64,000 nucleotides of DNA, taken from the NCBI GenBank assembly GCA_022781445.1, contig JALETQ010000035.1:1-64000 (forward strand), written 5' to 3'. Under the pieces are notes generated by a model. The model was not told the origin of the DNA and did no database searches. It saw only the letters and a program-made list of their open reading frames with translations. The stretch comes from Prevotella sp. GTDB taxonomy: Bacteria; Bacteroidota; Bacteroidia; Bacteroidales; Bacteroidaceae. This document shows, piece after piece, positions 55,121 through 63,098 of the stretch. Every line of letters starts with the position of its first letter. Positions within the stretch are counted from its first letter, which is position 1. The position numbers were made by a program, and so were the translations under genes.

Positions 55121-55270
55121 AACCCCTATCGGTCACCGGCCGGTTTTGCCTGCCGTCGAATACCGGCCATGCCACTTGCCGGGAAGGTTTCGTCTTACTT
55201 TCCGCCATGCCCCCGAGGACAGTTTGGGAACGAAAATGAAACCGCCGGGTGTTGCATGGCAATGTCTGAA
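55121..55270. repeat. degenerate family A end
   Basis: AACCCCTATCGGTCACCGG at 55121 resembles one terminal repeat; no matching right end is found. The remaining DNA to 55270 shows no gene. Confidence 0.45.
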
Positions 55271-55285
55271 AGAGTAAAATAAAAT

Positions 55286-55325
55286 GTCCGTTTCTCCCAC
55301 CGGAAACATCGGGAAAGAAACGGAC
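55286..55325 (-). terminator. terminator of the secreted-protein gene at 55380
   Basis: GTCCGTTTCT (55286-55295) pairs with 55316-55325; on the minus strand an ATTTTATTTTAC tract follows. Confidence 0.8.
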
Positions 55326-55379
55326 CAAGCCAAATCCTATAGTTATGACGAGACCGAAAGAGCCTCACATGATCGGCGT

Positions 55380-56570
55380 TTACCGAACGACGGTCTTCTC
55401 GCTCTTCTTGCTGCCATCGGCATAGGTAGTGGTCTTCACATACAATCCGCCGGCAACGGGCGACATCACGTGGCGACCCTGCATGTCGTAATAGACTGCA
55501 ACACCTGCCTGTCGCGCATCGGCGACGGCTGCATCGACCGAGTTTGTGCCACCATTGAGGGTAGATGTCTCGTAAGCGGCATAGAACAGAACTGCATCCG
55601 GTTTGACCGTGAAGACAACATAGCTCGACTGCTGGGTGTAAACATCCTTGGCTTCATCGTAAGTATAAACCACATCACCTATCTCCTCGCCGTTGAGAGC
55701 AACTAAATAGATGGCGTCACCGGACTCGGCATCACCCATCCACTGACCTGTCTTGAACGTTACAGTGGAACCTTCCTTGGTTCCTTTCACCCAGGCTTCG
55801 GGCATCACGGTGAAGAGACCTTGAACATACACCTCATTGCCCTTCACACCAACTTTCGTCTTGGCACCCTTAATGGGATCGTCTTCATATTGTTTGGCAT
55901 CCAAGGTATAGTCCTTCAATTCGAGTCCTTCGGGAACCACCAGCGGTTTTTCATTGCTGATGGTGTAAACGGAATTGACATCTCCGCAAGAAGCCCATGA
56001 TTTATCGTCATTCCAATAAACACCCAAAATGGCACCATCGGGCAACGCATCGAGGGCGATAGTTTCGTCGGTGACGGTATAGGTTACACTTTCGGTAGCG
56101 GTATCGAGCTTATAACCGACAGAGGCATCTGCTTTCAAGACACCGATCTTGACATTGGTGCTGTAATTGTTCGAGTAAAAAACATTCTGATTCAGGGGAA
56201 GCGTAATCTTATTGCCCTCTTTGGTGGCTTTCACCCACGAACCCACGCCAAAACCCGAAACAGGATTCTGAAGATAAACGGTTGAACCGTCTTCGGCAAA
56301 GACGATGGCGATGGGGCCGAATTGTTCACCTTCGTCAATGGTTTGGGCCTGAACATTATATTCAAAATTCTGACCGGTACGGATATAACGTTTCCTTTCA
56401 CCGGCGGGAGTGTCTGTAATCACACTGATATCCTCGGCTTTAGCCACACGATTCGGTGTAATGACTGACGATTTACACATAGATTGAACATCAACTTTTC
56501 TGTGCATGGTTTGAGCCGAAAGGCCGAAACTAAACAATGCCATCATGGCAAACAGTGTAATTTTTTTCAT
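55380..56570 (-). CDS. secreted protein with T9SS-like C-terminus, function unknown
   Basis: 396 aa. Signal peptide MKKITLFAMMALFSFGLSAQ. The body is beta-rich with two related segments (GSWVKATKEGNKITLPLNQ near 112 and EAWVKGTKEGSTVTFKTGQ near 260), so it may consist of two similar domains. The tail VAVYYDMQGRHVMSPVAGGLYVKTTTYADG ends SEKTVVR and has the form of type IX secretion or surface-anchoring domains. Not recognised by name. Single gene with its own promoter and terminator. Confidence 0.82.
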   Translation of the reverse strand: MKKITLFAMMALFSFGLSAQTMHRKVDVQSMCKSSVITPNRVAKAEDISVITDTPAGERKRYIRTGQNFEYNVQAQTIDEGEQFGPIAIVFAEDGSTVYLQNPVSGFGVGSWVKATKEGNKITLPLNQNVFYSNNYSTNVKIGVLKADASVGYKLDTATESVTYTVTDETIALDALPDGAILGVYWNDDKSWASCGDVNSVYTISNEKPLVVPEGLELKDYTLDAKQYEDDPIKGAKTKVGVKGNEVYVQGLFTVMPEAWVKGTKEGSTVTFKTGQWMGDAESGDAIYLVALNGEEIGDVVYTYDEAKDVYTQQSSYVVFTVKPDAVLFYAAYETSTLNGGTNSVDAAVADARQAGVAVYYDMQGRHVMSPVAGGLYVKTTTYADGSKKSEKTVVR

Positions 56571-56659
56571 GTTTCTTTAAGTTAAGTTGTGAATGGAGAT
56601 AAGTTTATTACATAACAATGCTTAATCGAATAAGAACGACAAGATTGTATTATTTTCGA

Positions 56660-56690
56660 CAAATATACAACAATATATGATAAGTACAAA
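56660..56690 (-). promoter_or_regulatory. promoter of the secreted-protein gene at 55380
   Basis: TTTG (56687-56690), 19 nt, TATATTTG (56660-56667) on the minus strand; the leader is about 85 nt. Confidence 0.8.
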
Positions 56691-57053
56691 TAAAATAGGG
56701 GGTATTTTTATTCCATTTATCTTTATTTTAACAGTAAAATTAAAAATCAAACACAAAACAAGCCAAATCCATCTTCACAATATACAGAAGCGCCAAAATA
56801 CACACCGAGCACCATTTTAACATTCAAAAATCAACATTGAACAAACAACCATAAAACTATCAATCACCCACAAAGCATTGAACAGCCCACAAAGCCTCCC
56901 GGATACTCATGACAGACAGGGAATAAGAGAGCGAAGACAGAAACGACCGAGAGCAACATTTGTCGGAGGTGTTGGTTTATGATTGCCTTGAACAAGGCAA
57001 CGAACCTTTGGAAAGAACTAAAAAAAATCGTGCCGAAAATGTCACAAAACCAC

Positions 57054-57061
57054 TATCTTTG
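57054..57061 (+). promoter_or_regulatory. -7 box upstream of the ECF sigma factor
   Basis: TATCTTTG, 42 nt before the ATG. No TTTG lies at the expected -33 position, so the promoter may be driven by an alternative sigma such as the ECF factor itself. Confidence 0.5.
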
Positions 57062-57103
57062 CGTAATAAACAATGAAAACCAAGACGTAACAGCCCGAAA
57101 CGC

Positions 57104-57604
57104 ATGACTGACGAAGAATTTAAGAACGAAGTTAAACGCATACGCCCCAACCTGATATTGACGGCACGGCGCTACTTTCGCGACGACGGGACTGCAGAAG
57201 ACGTGGTGCAAGATGCGCTTCTCAAGCTATGGAGCATGACAGAAAAGCTGAAAATGCCGCTCGAAGGTCTGGCTGTCGTCGTGGTCAAGAACCTCTGCAT
57301 CAGCCAATGGCGCACCAAGAAACACACCATCGGCTACGAAGACGCCGGCGAAATGTCGGCCACAGAAGAAACAAGCGATAATGAACGAACGACTCACATC
57401 ATTGGCATCATCAACCAACTACCGAACCAACAACAGCTCATCTTACGACTTAGACACATCGACAACATGACTTCGGCTGAAATTGCCACATTGATGGGTA
57501 CGACAGACACCGCCATCAGAAAGCAACTAAGCAGGGCCCGACAGGCCGTGAGAGACAAATATCAAGCCAACAAATGCAAGAACGACAGTCCTCAAAATGA
57601 TTGA
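57104..57604 (+). CDS. ECF-type RNA polymerase sigma factor
   Basis: 166 aa. Region 2: ILTARRYFRDDGTAEDVVQDALLKLW (with the -10-recognition helix). Region 4: QLPNQQQLILRLRHIDNMTSAEIATLMGTTDTAIRKQLSRAR (helix-turn-helix for the -35). The linker between is short and acidic (YEDAGEMSATEETSDNERT). It opens an operon with a membrane anti-sigma-like protein, a small secreted protein and a GIN lipoprotein; envelope stress is the likely cue (inference). Confidence 0.93.
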   Translation: MTDEEFKNEVKRIRPNLILTARRYFRDDGTAEDVVQDALLKLWSMTEKLKMPLEGLAVVVVKNLCISQWRTKKHTIGYEDAGEMSATEETSDNERTTHIIGIINQLPNQQQLILRLRHIDNMTSAEIATLMGTTDTAIRKQLSRARQAVRDKYQANKCKNDSPQND

Positions 57605-57660
57605 TACCATATAATATATATAGAACACATCCTCGAACACTTCATACCAAAATCGAAAAT

Positions 57661-58188
57661 ATGACCGACAATACACGAAATAAGAAGATTCATCAACTCA
57701 TCGATAAATTTTTCGATGGGGAAACAACCCTGCACGAAGAACAACAACTCTACGAATACTTCAACAGCTGTGAGGTTGACAACGAGATGATGACCTATCG
57801 CGACATGATGATCGACCTTGGTTTACTGGCATCCATGCCACACCCGATTGTAGAAAGGCACAACAAGAAACGGCCATCAATCATGAGGTATATCGCCGCA
57901 GCAGCAGCTCTTGCCGGCATCATCTTTGGCGCGAAAGTACTTTTCGACGCAGAAACCGACCGACGGCTACAGGAACTCTACGGCGGAAGCTACGTCATCG
58001 TGAACGGCAAACGCATCGACGACCTCAAGAAAATCAGGCAACAAATCGAGGAAACCCTTGCATGGGCCGACAAGGTGAACCGACAGATCGATACAAACGA
58101 CATGATGGCAGACACCGAACAGGAACTTCTCAACAGCATCGACAACCCTCACATGAAGAACGAAATCGAGAAAATGCTCACCAACTGA
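57661..58188 (+). CDS. anti-sigma factor-like single-pass membrane protein
   Basis: 175 aa. The N-terminal cytoplasmic part (1-70) has IHQLIDKFFDGETTLHEEQQLYEYF, the pattern of Bacteroidetes anti-sigma proteins that hold the ECF factor. One membrane segment follows (about 76-95, RYIAAAAALAGIIFGAKVLF), then a periplasmic tail of 80 residues with a helical, charged stretch. No zinc HCC motif is present. The frame reaches back to 57601, but 57661 matches the family start. Confidence 0.82.
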   Translation: MTDNTRNKKIHQLIDKFFDGETTLHEEQQLYEYFNSCEVDNEMMTYRDMMIDLGLLASMPHPIVERHNKKRPSIMRYIAAAAALAGIIFGAKVLFDAETDRRLQELYGGSYVIVNGKRIDDLKKIRQQIEETLAWADKVNRQIDTNDMMADTEQELLNSIDNPHMKNEIEKMLTN

Positions 58189-58250
58189 CACGCGGCGCGC
58201 CCCGAAAGACATGCTCTCGGGAAAGTAACAACAAATAAAAATCAACCGAC

Positions 58251-58646
58251 ATGGACAAAAGAAAACTTTTTTTCCTCATCACAGGAATCATGACGACGAT
58301 GGCCTTGCATGCCCAAAACAGCATCGACAAACTCATCGACCACTTCTCGACCGTTGGAAATGCCGTGTTCAGATCGGCTGTTGAACGCAACCCGCGCACC
58401 GGCAAGGTGGTCAAGGTGGTCAAAACGCTCAAGGCTGAAGGCAAAGCCGCCAGTGCCATCAGGTCGGCCTTTGCGGAAGAAGCCAGGAAAAGCAACTCGA
58501 ATACTTCCATCAAGGACGGCATGAAAACCGTCATTCTGACCACACGACAGAGCGGAAGGCGCAGCGTCTATATGCTGAGAGAACCGGTCGAGAACGACAA
58601 CTATCCTGAAATAAAAGCCACCATCATCATCAGATTCAACCAATAA
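58251..58646 (+). CDS. small secreted protein of the sigma operon, function unknown
   Basis: 131 aa. Signal peptide to about residue 22 (GIMTTMALHAQ). The mature part is basic and ends with a beta-rich region (MKTVILTTRQSGRRSVYMLRE, YPEIKATIIIRFNQ). I do not recognise the family. It lies 62 bp after the anti-sigma gene and 9 bp before the GIN lipoprotein gene, so it should be co-expressed with them. Confidence 0.75.
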   Translation: MDKRKLFFLITGIMTTMALHAQNSIDKLIDHFSTVGNAVFRSAVERNPRTGKVVKVVKTLKAEGKAASAIRSAFAEEARKSNSNTSIKDGMKTVILTTRQSGRRSVYMLREPVENDNYPEIKATIIIRFNQ

Positions 58647-58655
58647 CTCAACAAT

Positions 58656-59624
58656 ATGAAAACGAAAAAACATCTGTTCACCCTACTTGCCGCCATGATG
58701 CTTCTTCCGACGGCCTGCAGTTCGGAAAGTATCAAACAGGAAATCGACAACGGTATCGACTACCTTCAGTCGATGAAGGACATCGAAGAACCCGGAGAAG
58801 AAGGAAAAGTCATCACGAAAACCTATCAGCTGAAAGACTTCGACAGGATCGACGCCTCGTTTGCCTTCGACATCGACTACACGCAAGGCGAGGACTATTT
58901 GGTGAAAATGACGGGTACGGAAGCTCTTCTGGACCGCATCGAAGTAACCGTCGAGGGCGGAACACTCATCATGAAGAACAAGAAACACAACCGAAGAACA
59001 AACGGAAAGATTCACGTTGTCCTCACGGCACCACGCCTGAACAGCATCGACAACAGCGGTGCCCTGACCTTCCGGACACAGAATCTGAATGCCGACAACT
59101 TCTCCATCTCCAACTCGGGTGCCCTGAAATGGATTTCGGGAAACGTGGATTGCACGACGCTGAACATCCACAACTCGGGTGCTTCCAATATCAAAGGCAA
59201 CTTCCGCGCTGCAGGAAATGCGGATGTCTCCAATTCGGGACAAATGACCTTGGTGGGCAATGTGACATCGAAAAAGCTGCTGACCTACGAAAATTCGGGG
59301 GCGGACAAACATGAAGGCAACCTCCAATCAGGCGAGATGACAATGAAGAACTCCGGTGCTTCGGAATGGAACACGAAGGTTACGACCGACAATCTCACCA
59401 TCAAGAGTTCGGGAGCCACCACTGCCACCATGACATTCAAGGGCGGAGCACTCACCATGACCAACAGCGGTTCGGGCAAGATGAACATCCACTGCGACTG
59501 CAAACGTCTTTTCGTGAAGAACAGCGGCGTGTCGAACATCAAGTTCACCGGTACGGCTGATGACGCTGAACTCAAATCATCTGGCATTGCCAAAATCAAC
59601 AGTGAGGAACTAAACCGCTACTAA
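58656..59624 (+). CDS. GIN-domain (DUF2807) lipoprotein with NSG repeats
   Basis: 322 aa. The signal ends LPTAC (Cys21). Residues about 52-320 form the GIN domain: YQLKDFDRIDASFAFDIDYTQG and ALLDRIEVTVEGGTLIMKN at its start, then about ten rungs of 17-20 residues, each carrying an N/S-S-G turn (DNSGAL, SNSGAL, HNSGAS, SNSGQM, ENSGAD, KNSGAS, KSSGAT, TNSGSG, KNSGVS, KSSGIA). This predicts a right-handed beta-helix on the cell surface or in the periplasm. It may be a target or sensor in the sigma circuit; the role is unknown. Confidence 0.92.
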   Translation: MKTKKHLFTLLAAMMLLPTACSSESIKQEIDNGIDYLQSMKDIEEPGEEGKVITKTYQLKDFDRIDASFAFDIDYTQGEDYLVKMTGTEALLDRIEVTVEGGTLIMKNKKHNRRTNGKIHVVLTAPRLNSIDNSGALTFRTQNLNADNFSISNSGALKWISGNVDCTTLNIHNSGASNIKGNFRAAGNADVSNSGQMTLVGNVTSKKLLTYENSGADKHEGNLQSGEMTMKNSGASEWNTKVTTDNLTIKSSGATTATMTFKGGALTMTNSGSGKMNIHCDCKRLFVKNSGVSNIKFTGTADDAELKSSGIAKINSEELNRY

Positions 59625-59660
59625 AACACCGGCCAGAAAGCCAATCGACAAGCGAATACA

Positions 59661-59693
59661 AAGGGGATGAATCCGAGAAGGATACATCCCCTT
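59661..59693 (+). terminator. terminator of the sigma operon
   Basis: AAGGGGATG (59661-59669) pairs with 59685-59693 and is followed by GTTTGTTT. Confidence 0.75.
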
Positions 59694-59961
59694 GTTTGTT
59701 TATCTCGACAGAAATTGTCTTTTGTTTACAAAAGAACCAGACACTTGGACAGATTCCGTCAATCCGTTTTGTCTGCTTTCGGGCGTAACCATGAACCAAC
59801 AACGAGTATTTTAATGAAACAATGAGTAGCGTTGCAGCCGATAGAACCGACGGATTGTAGCTATAATAGCATCAATCCGACAAAACGTTATCTGTAAAAG
59901 AAATACAAATATAAGGTGGAAACTTACAGCATCTGCCATTATAAAAATACATTCGTCAATA

Positions 59962-59993
59962 TTTGCATCAGTATTTTATTTTTCGTATATTTG
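59962..59993 (+). promoter_or_regulatory. promoter of the choice-of-anchor J / M6 protease operon
   Basis: TTTG (59962-59965), 20 nt, TATATTTG (59986-59993); the leader to the ATG is about 65 nt. Confidence 0.85.
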
Positions 59994-60063
59994 CACAAAT
60001 CCATAAAAAGAAGAACAACAAACAAGAGATCTTAAATTTATCGTTAATCAATCAATCAGAGTT

Positions 60064-63000
60064 ATGAAAAGAAAATGTTTAATCCTTTCGATGCTTACAG
60101 CCATCGGAGTGCCCCTTGCGGTACAAGCCCTGCCCACAGACGGTGCAGCGGCAGCACTCGGTTTTCCGAGGAAAGTCAGTCAGACTGTCCCCTATTTTGA
60201 GGACTTCAGCAACCAATCATCGTTTAGTTCATTCATTGTAGTGGACAACAACAACGACGGTTCCACATGGGCGTGGCACAAAGACGAGAATCCCTATGCC
60301 CGATGCAGTTCCCATCCCACCAATTCGACCGACGACTGGTTGCTCACACCGCTCATCAGGCTGGAAGAGAACCACACCTACATTCTCAGTTTCAAGTATT
60401 GGAGAGGTTTCTATGCCGAGCGCATTGCCGTTGGCTTCGGTCCGGGCGACGACCCTTCGACCTATCAAGTCATCAATGCCGGCATTGACATTCCCGACAC
60501 CGACGACAACGTCTTCACCCAAGAGGTGACGGCAACGGCAACGGGCGATTATCGTTTCGGCATCCACGGCATCACGTCCAATGAAAACCGACGTTTCTAT
60601 ATCGCCGTCGATGACATCAGCATCAAGGAAGGTTCGAAGACTGCGGCACCCGACTCGGTCACCAACTACAGCGTGAAAGCGGGCGAAAAAGGCCAACGCA
60701 ATGCAGAAGTTTCCTTGCGCACACCCCTCCTCGATGCTGCAGGCAACACGCTGACTGCCTTGTCGAAGGTCGAACTGCTGCGCAACGACACGCTGGTTCA
60801 CACCTTCGACAGCCCAAAGCCGGGCACGGATCTCACCGTCAACCTTCCGGGAGGCAAGGACGGCATGAATGTATTCACGGCCATTGCCCACAATGACAAG
60901 GGAGCAGGAAGAAAGATCTCGAAGGAGGTTTATATCGGCATCGACACGCCGATGCCACCTGCCAACGTGCGACTCATCGACAACGGCAAGACCTACACCG
61001 CCGAATGGGACGAGGTTTCGACCGTCGGCATCCACAACGGCTACGTAGATCCGGGGCAAGTGACCTACACCGTCTATAACGTCGTGGAAGAAGAGATTGC
61101 CAGCGGCATCAAGGAAACCGACTTCATCAACGATGACGCCACGCCATACGCCGTGACAGGCGTGACACAATACTTCGTCAGTGCCACCAGCAAGGCAGGT
61201 ACGAGCAAGAAGCAACCCTCCAATTACCTCTGTACGGGCAAGCCCGCCCGGCTGCCTTTCGTCGAATCGTTTGCCAAAGGCAAGGTGGCACAAGAGAATT
61301 TGTGGTGGTGGCAGTTCGAGAAACAGAAAAACTGGCGATGCACCACGGCACTGGCTTACGACGGTGACGGCGGCTGCCTCAACTTCGAAGCCGAAGAACC
61401 CGGCGACGAAGGATGGATATCCTCCGGCAAACTGGCCATCCGAAATGTGCCGGCACCCCACCTCACATTTGCTTATTATGCCACGCCGGGCGTGAATAAC
61501 AAGCTCGAAATCATTGCCTCGAGGATGCAAAACGAAGACGTTGTCATAGCCTCCATCGACTTCTCCACGCTCACCGGCGAGAGAGGATGGCGCAAAGCCA
61601 TCGTCCCCATTGAAGGAATGAGTAAGGCAGAGTTCATGGTGCTTCGCCTGCACGCCGTCGTCAACGACGTGAAGGAACCTGTCTTCGTCGACGCTCTCGA
61701 CCTCAAGGACCGCAAAGGCACCGACCTCGCCGCCGCCATCTTCGCACCCGAGGCCGCGAAGGTAAACAAGCCGGCACCTTTCAACATCAAGGTGAGCAAC
61801 GAGGGCACCAAGGCCGTGAGCGACTACCGGGTGGAACTCTACTGCAACAGCAAGCTCGTGGAACAACAGACGGGCAAAGCCGTCAACCCGACCGAAGAAC
61901 AAGTCTATACGTTCAACTATGTCGCGAACGTCAACGATGCCGAAGAACTCTACTTCCGTGCCGTCGTCAACTGCGCGGGCGACGAATACAACGGCAACAA
62001 CGCAAGCTATTCGGATCCGGTCATGGTGGTGAAGAACGACCACTTCGACAACACGAAGCTCTCCGGTTCGGAGACGGGCAGCGACGTGGTGCTGACATGG
62101 AACGCTCCCGAACAGGAAACCGTGAAGACCGAAACCTTCGAATCCTATAAACCATGGAGCATCAACTACATCGGCGGATGGAACGTTTACGACCTCGACA
62201 AGGCATACACCTACGGCATCAAGGGCATCGTCTTCCCCCACTATGCCGACCCGATGGCATACATCGTGTTCAATCCCGAGGCTGCCGAAGTCGACTTGGA
62301 AGAGAATCCGATGATTGCCCCCCATACAGGAAGCCAGTTCCTCGGCTGCTTCGCCGCCGATCCCGAAAGCGCACCTGCCGGGCACAACGACGACTGGTTC
62401 GTGTCACCGCTGCTCAACGGCAAGGCACAGACCGTCAAGATCTGGGCAAAATCGCTCTTCGCCGATGCCGGTGACGGCGTAAGCCTCAAGGAACACTTTG
62501 AAGTCATGGCCTCGAAGACCGACAGCGAGGTTGCCCACTTCACCGACCGCATCGCCGACTTCGACAACGTTCCCGACCAATGGACCGAATACACCGTCAA
62601 TGTTCCCGAAGGAACGAAGTACTTTGCCATCCACACCGTCTCGGCCGACAAGTTCCTGCTGATGCTCGACGACATCACCTACGAGCCCCAACCCATGACC
62701 GTCAAGGGTTACAACATCTATCGCGACGGAACGTTCCTTGCATTCGTTCCCGCCGGAACGTTAGCCTATACCGACAAGGGTAGTGCCGGTGAAGCACACA
62801 GATACCGGCTTACCACCGTTTACGAGGAAGGCGAATCGAGTCTTTCCAACGTATATGCCACCGCCACCGGTATTGACGAACAGGCATCTGCCGGGGCAAG
62901 CATCCGCGGAGGCGAAGGCTGCATCGTCATCAACGGTGTCGCCGGAGAGAACATCAGCGTGGTCAACCAAGATGGCATCACCTTCTTCAAGGGCATTGCC

Positions 63001-63084
63001 GAACCAACGACAACGGTATCTGTTCCGCGCGGCATCTACATCGTCAAGACCGGCGGAATGGTCAGAAAAGTGGTAGTCAAATAA
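60064..63084 (+). CDS. large secreted choice-of-anchor J domain protein with T9SS-like C-terminus
   Basis: 1006 aa. Signal peptide to about residue 22 (PLAVQA). Three choice-of-anchor J-like domains can be seen: about 40-195 (VPYFEDFSNQSSF, DDWLLTPLIRLEE, IAVDDISIKEG), about 400-560 (LPFVESFAKGK, DEGWISSGKLAI, FVDALDLKD) and about 695-880 (KTETFESYKPW, NDDWFVSPLLNG, LLMLDDITYE), separated by fibronectin III-like segments (PANVRLIDNGKTYTAEWDEV, GYNIYRDGTFLAFV). The tail VNQDGITFFKGIA...PRGIYIVKTGGMVRKVVVK is T9SS-like. It is a surface or secreted adhesin-like protein; the M6 protease gene follows after 14 bp. Confidence 0.9.
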   Translation: MKRKCLILSMLTAIGVPLAVQALPTDGAAAALGFPRKVSQTVPYFEDFSNQSSFSSFIVVDNNNDGSTWAWHKDENPYARCSSHPTNSTDDWLLTPLIRLEENHTYILSFKYWRGFYAERIAVGFGPGDDPSTYQVINAGIDIPDTDDNVFTQEVTATATGDYRFGIHGITSNENRRFYIAVDDISIKEGSKTAAPDSVTNYSVKAGEKGQRNAEVSLRTPLLDAAGNTLTALSKVELLRNDTLVHTFDSPKPGTDLTVNLPGGKDGMNVFTAIAHNDKGAGRKISKEVYIGIDTPMPPANVRLIDNGKTYTAEWDEVSTVGIHNGYVDPGQVTYTVYNVVEEEIASGIKETDFINDDATPYAVTGVTQYFVSATSKAGTSKKQPSNYLCTGKPARLPFVESFAKGKVAQENLWWWQFEKQKNWRCTTALAYDGDGGCLNFEAEEPGDEGWISSGKLAIRNVPAPHLTFAYYATPGVNNKLEIIASRMQNEDVVIASIDFSTLTGERGWRKAIVPIEGMSKAEFMVLRLHAVVNDVKEPVFVDALDLKDRKGTDLAAAIFAPEAAKVNKPAPFNIKVSNEGTKAVSDYRVELYCNSKLVEQQTGKAVNPTEEQVYTFNYVANVNDAEELYFRAVVNCAGDEYNGNNASYSDPVMVVKNDHFDNTKLSGSETGSDVVLTWNAPEQETVKTETFESYKPWSINYIGGWNVYDLDKAYTYGIKGIVFPHYADPMAYIVFNPEAAEVDLEENPMIAPHTGSQFLGCFAADPESAPAGHNDDWFVSPLLNGKAQTVKIWAKSLFADAGDGVSLKEHFEVMASKTDSEVAHFTDRIADFDNVPDQWTEYTVNVPEGTKYFAIHTVSADKFLLMLDDITYEPQPMTVKGYNIYRDGTFLAFVPAGTLAYTDKGSAGEAHRYRLTTVYEEGESSLSNVYATATGIDEQASAGASIRGGEGCIVINGVAGENISVVNQDGITFFKGIAEPTTTVSVPRGIYIVKTGGMVRKVVVK

Positions 63085-63098
63085 TTCATCAGACAGCT

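Larger units (their letters stand above)
56571..57103. other. 530-bp divergent AT-rich intergenic region
   Basis: It carries the promoter of the secreted-protein gene (56660-56690, minus) and a -7 box for the sigma-factor gene (57054-57061, plus). The stretch 56690-57000 is AT-rich, with no repeat of family A or B. Confidence 0.65.
59625..60063 (+). other. 440-bp intergenic region
   Basis: Terminator of the sigma operon at 59661-59693 and promoter of the next gene at 59962-59993; no gene between. Confidence 0.7.

Noticed and set aside
60229..62385. 718-codon minus-strand open frame
   Set aside because: Antisense to the choice-of-anchor J gene, whose domains and signal peptide are clear; GC-rich codons keep the other strand open.
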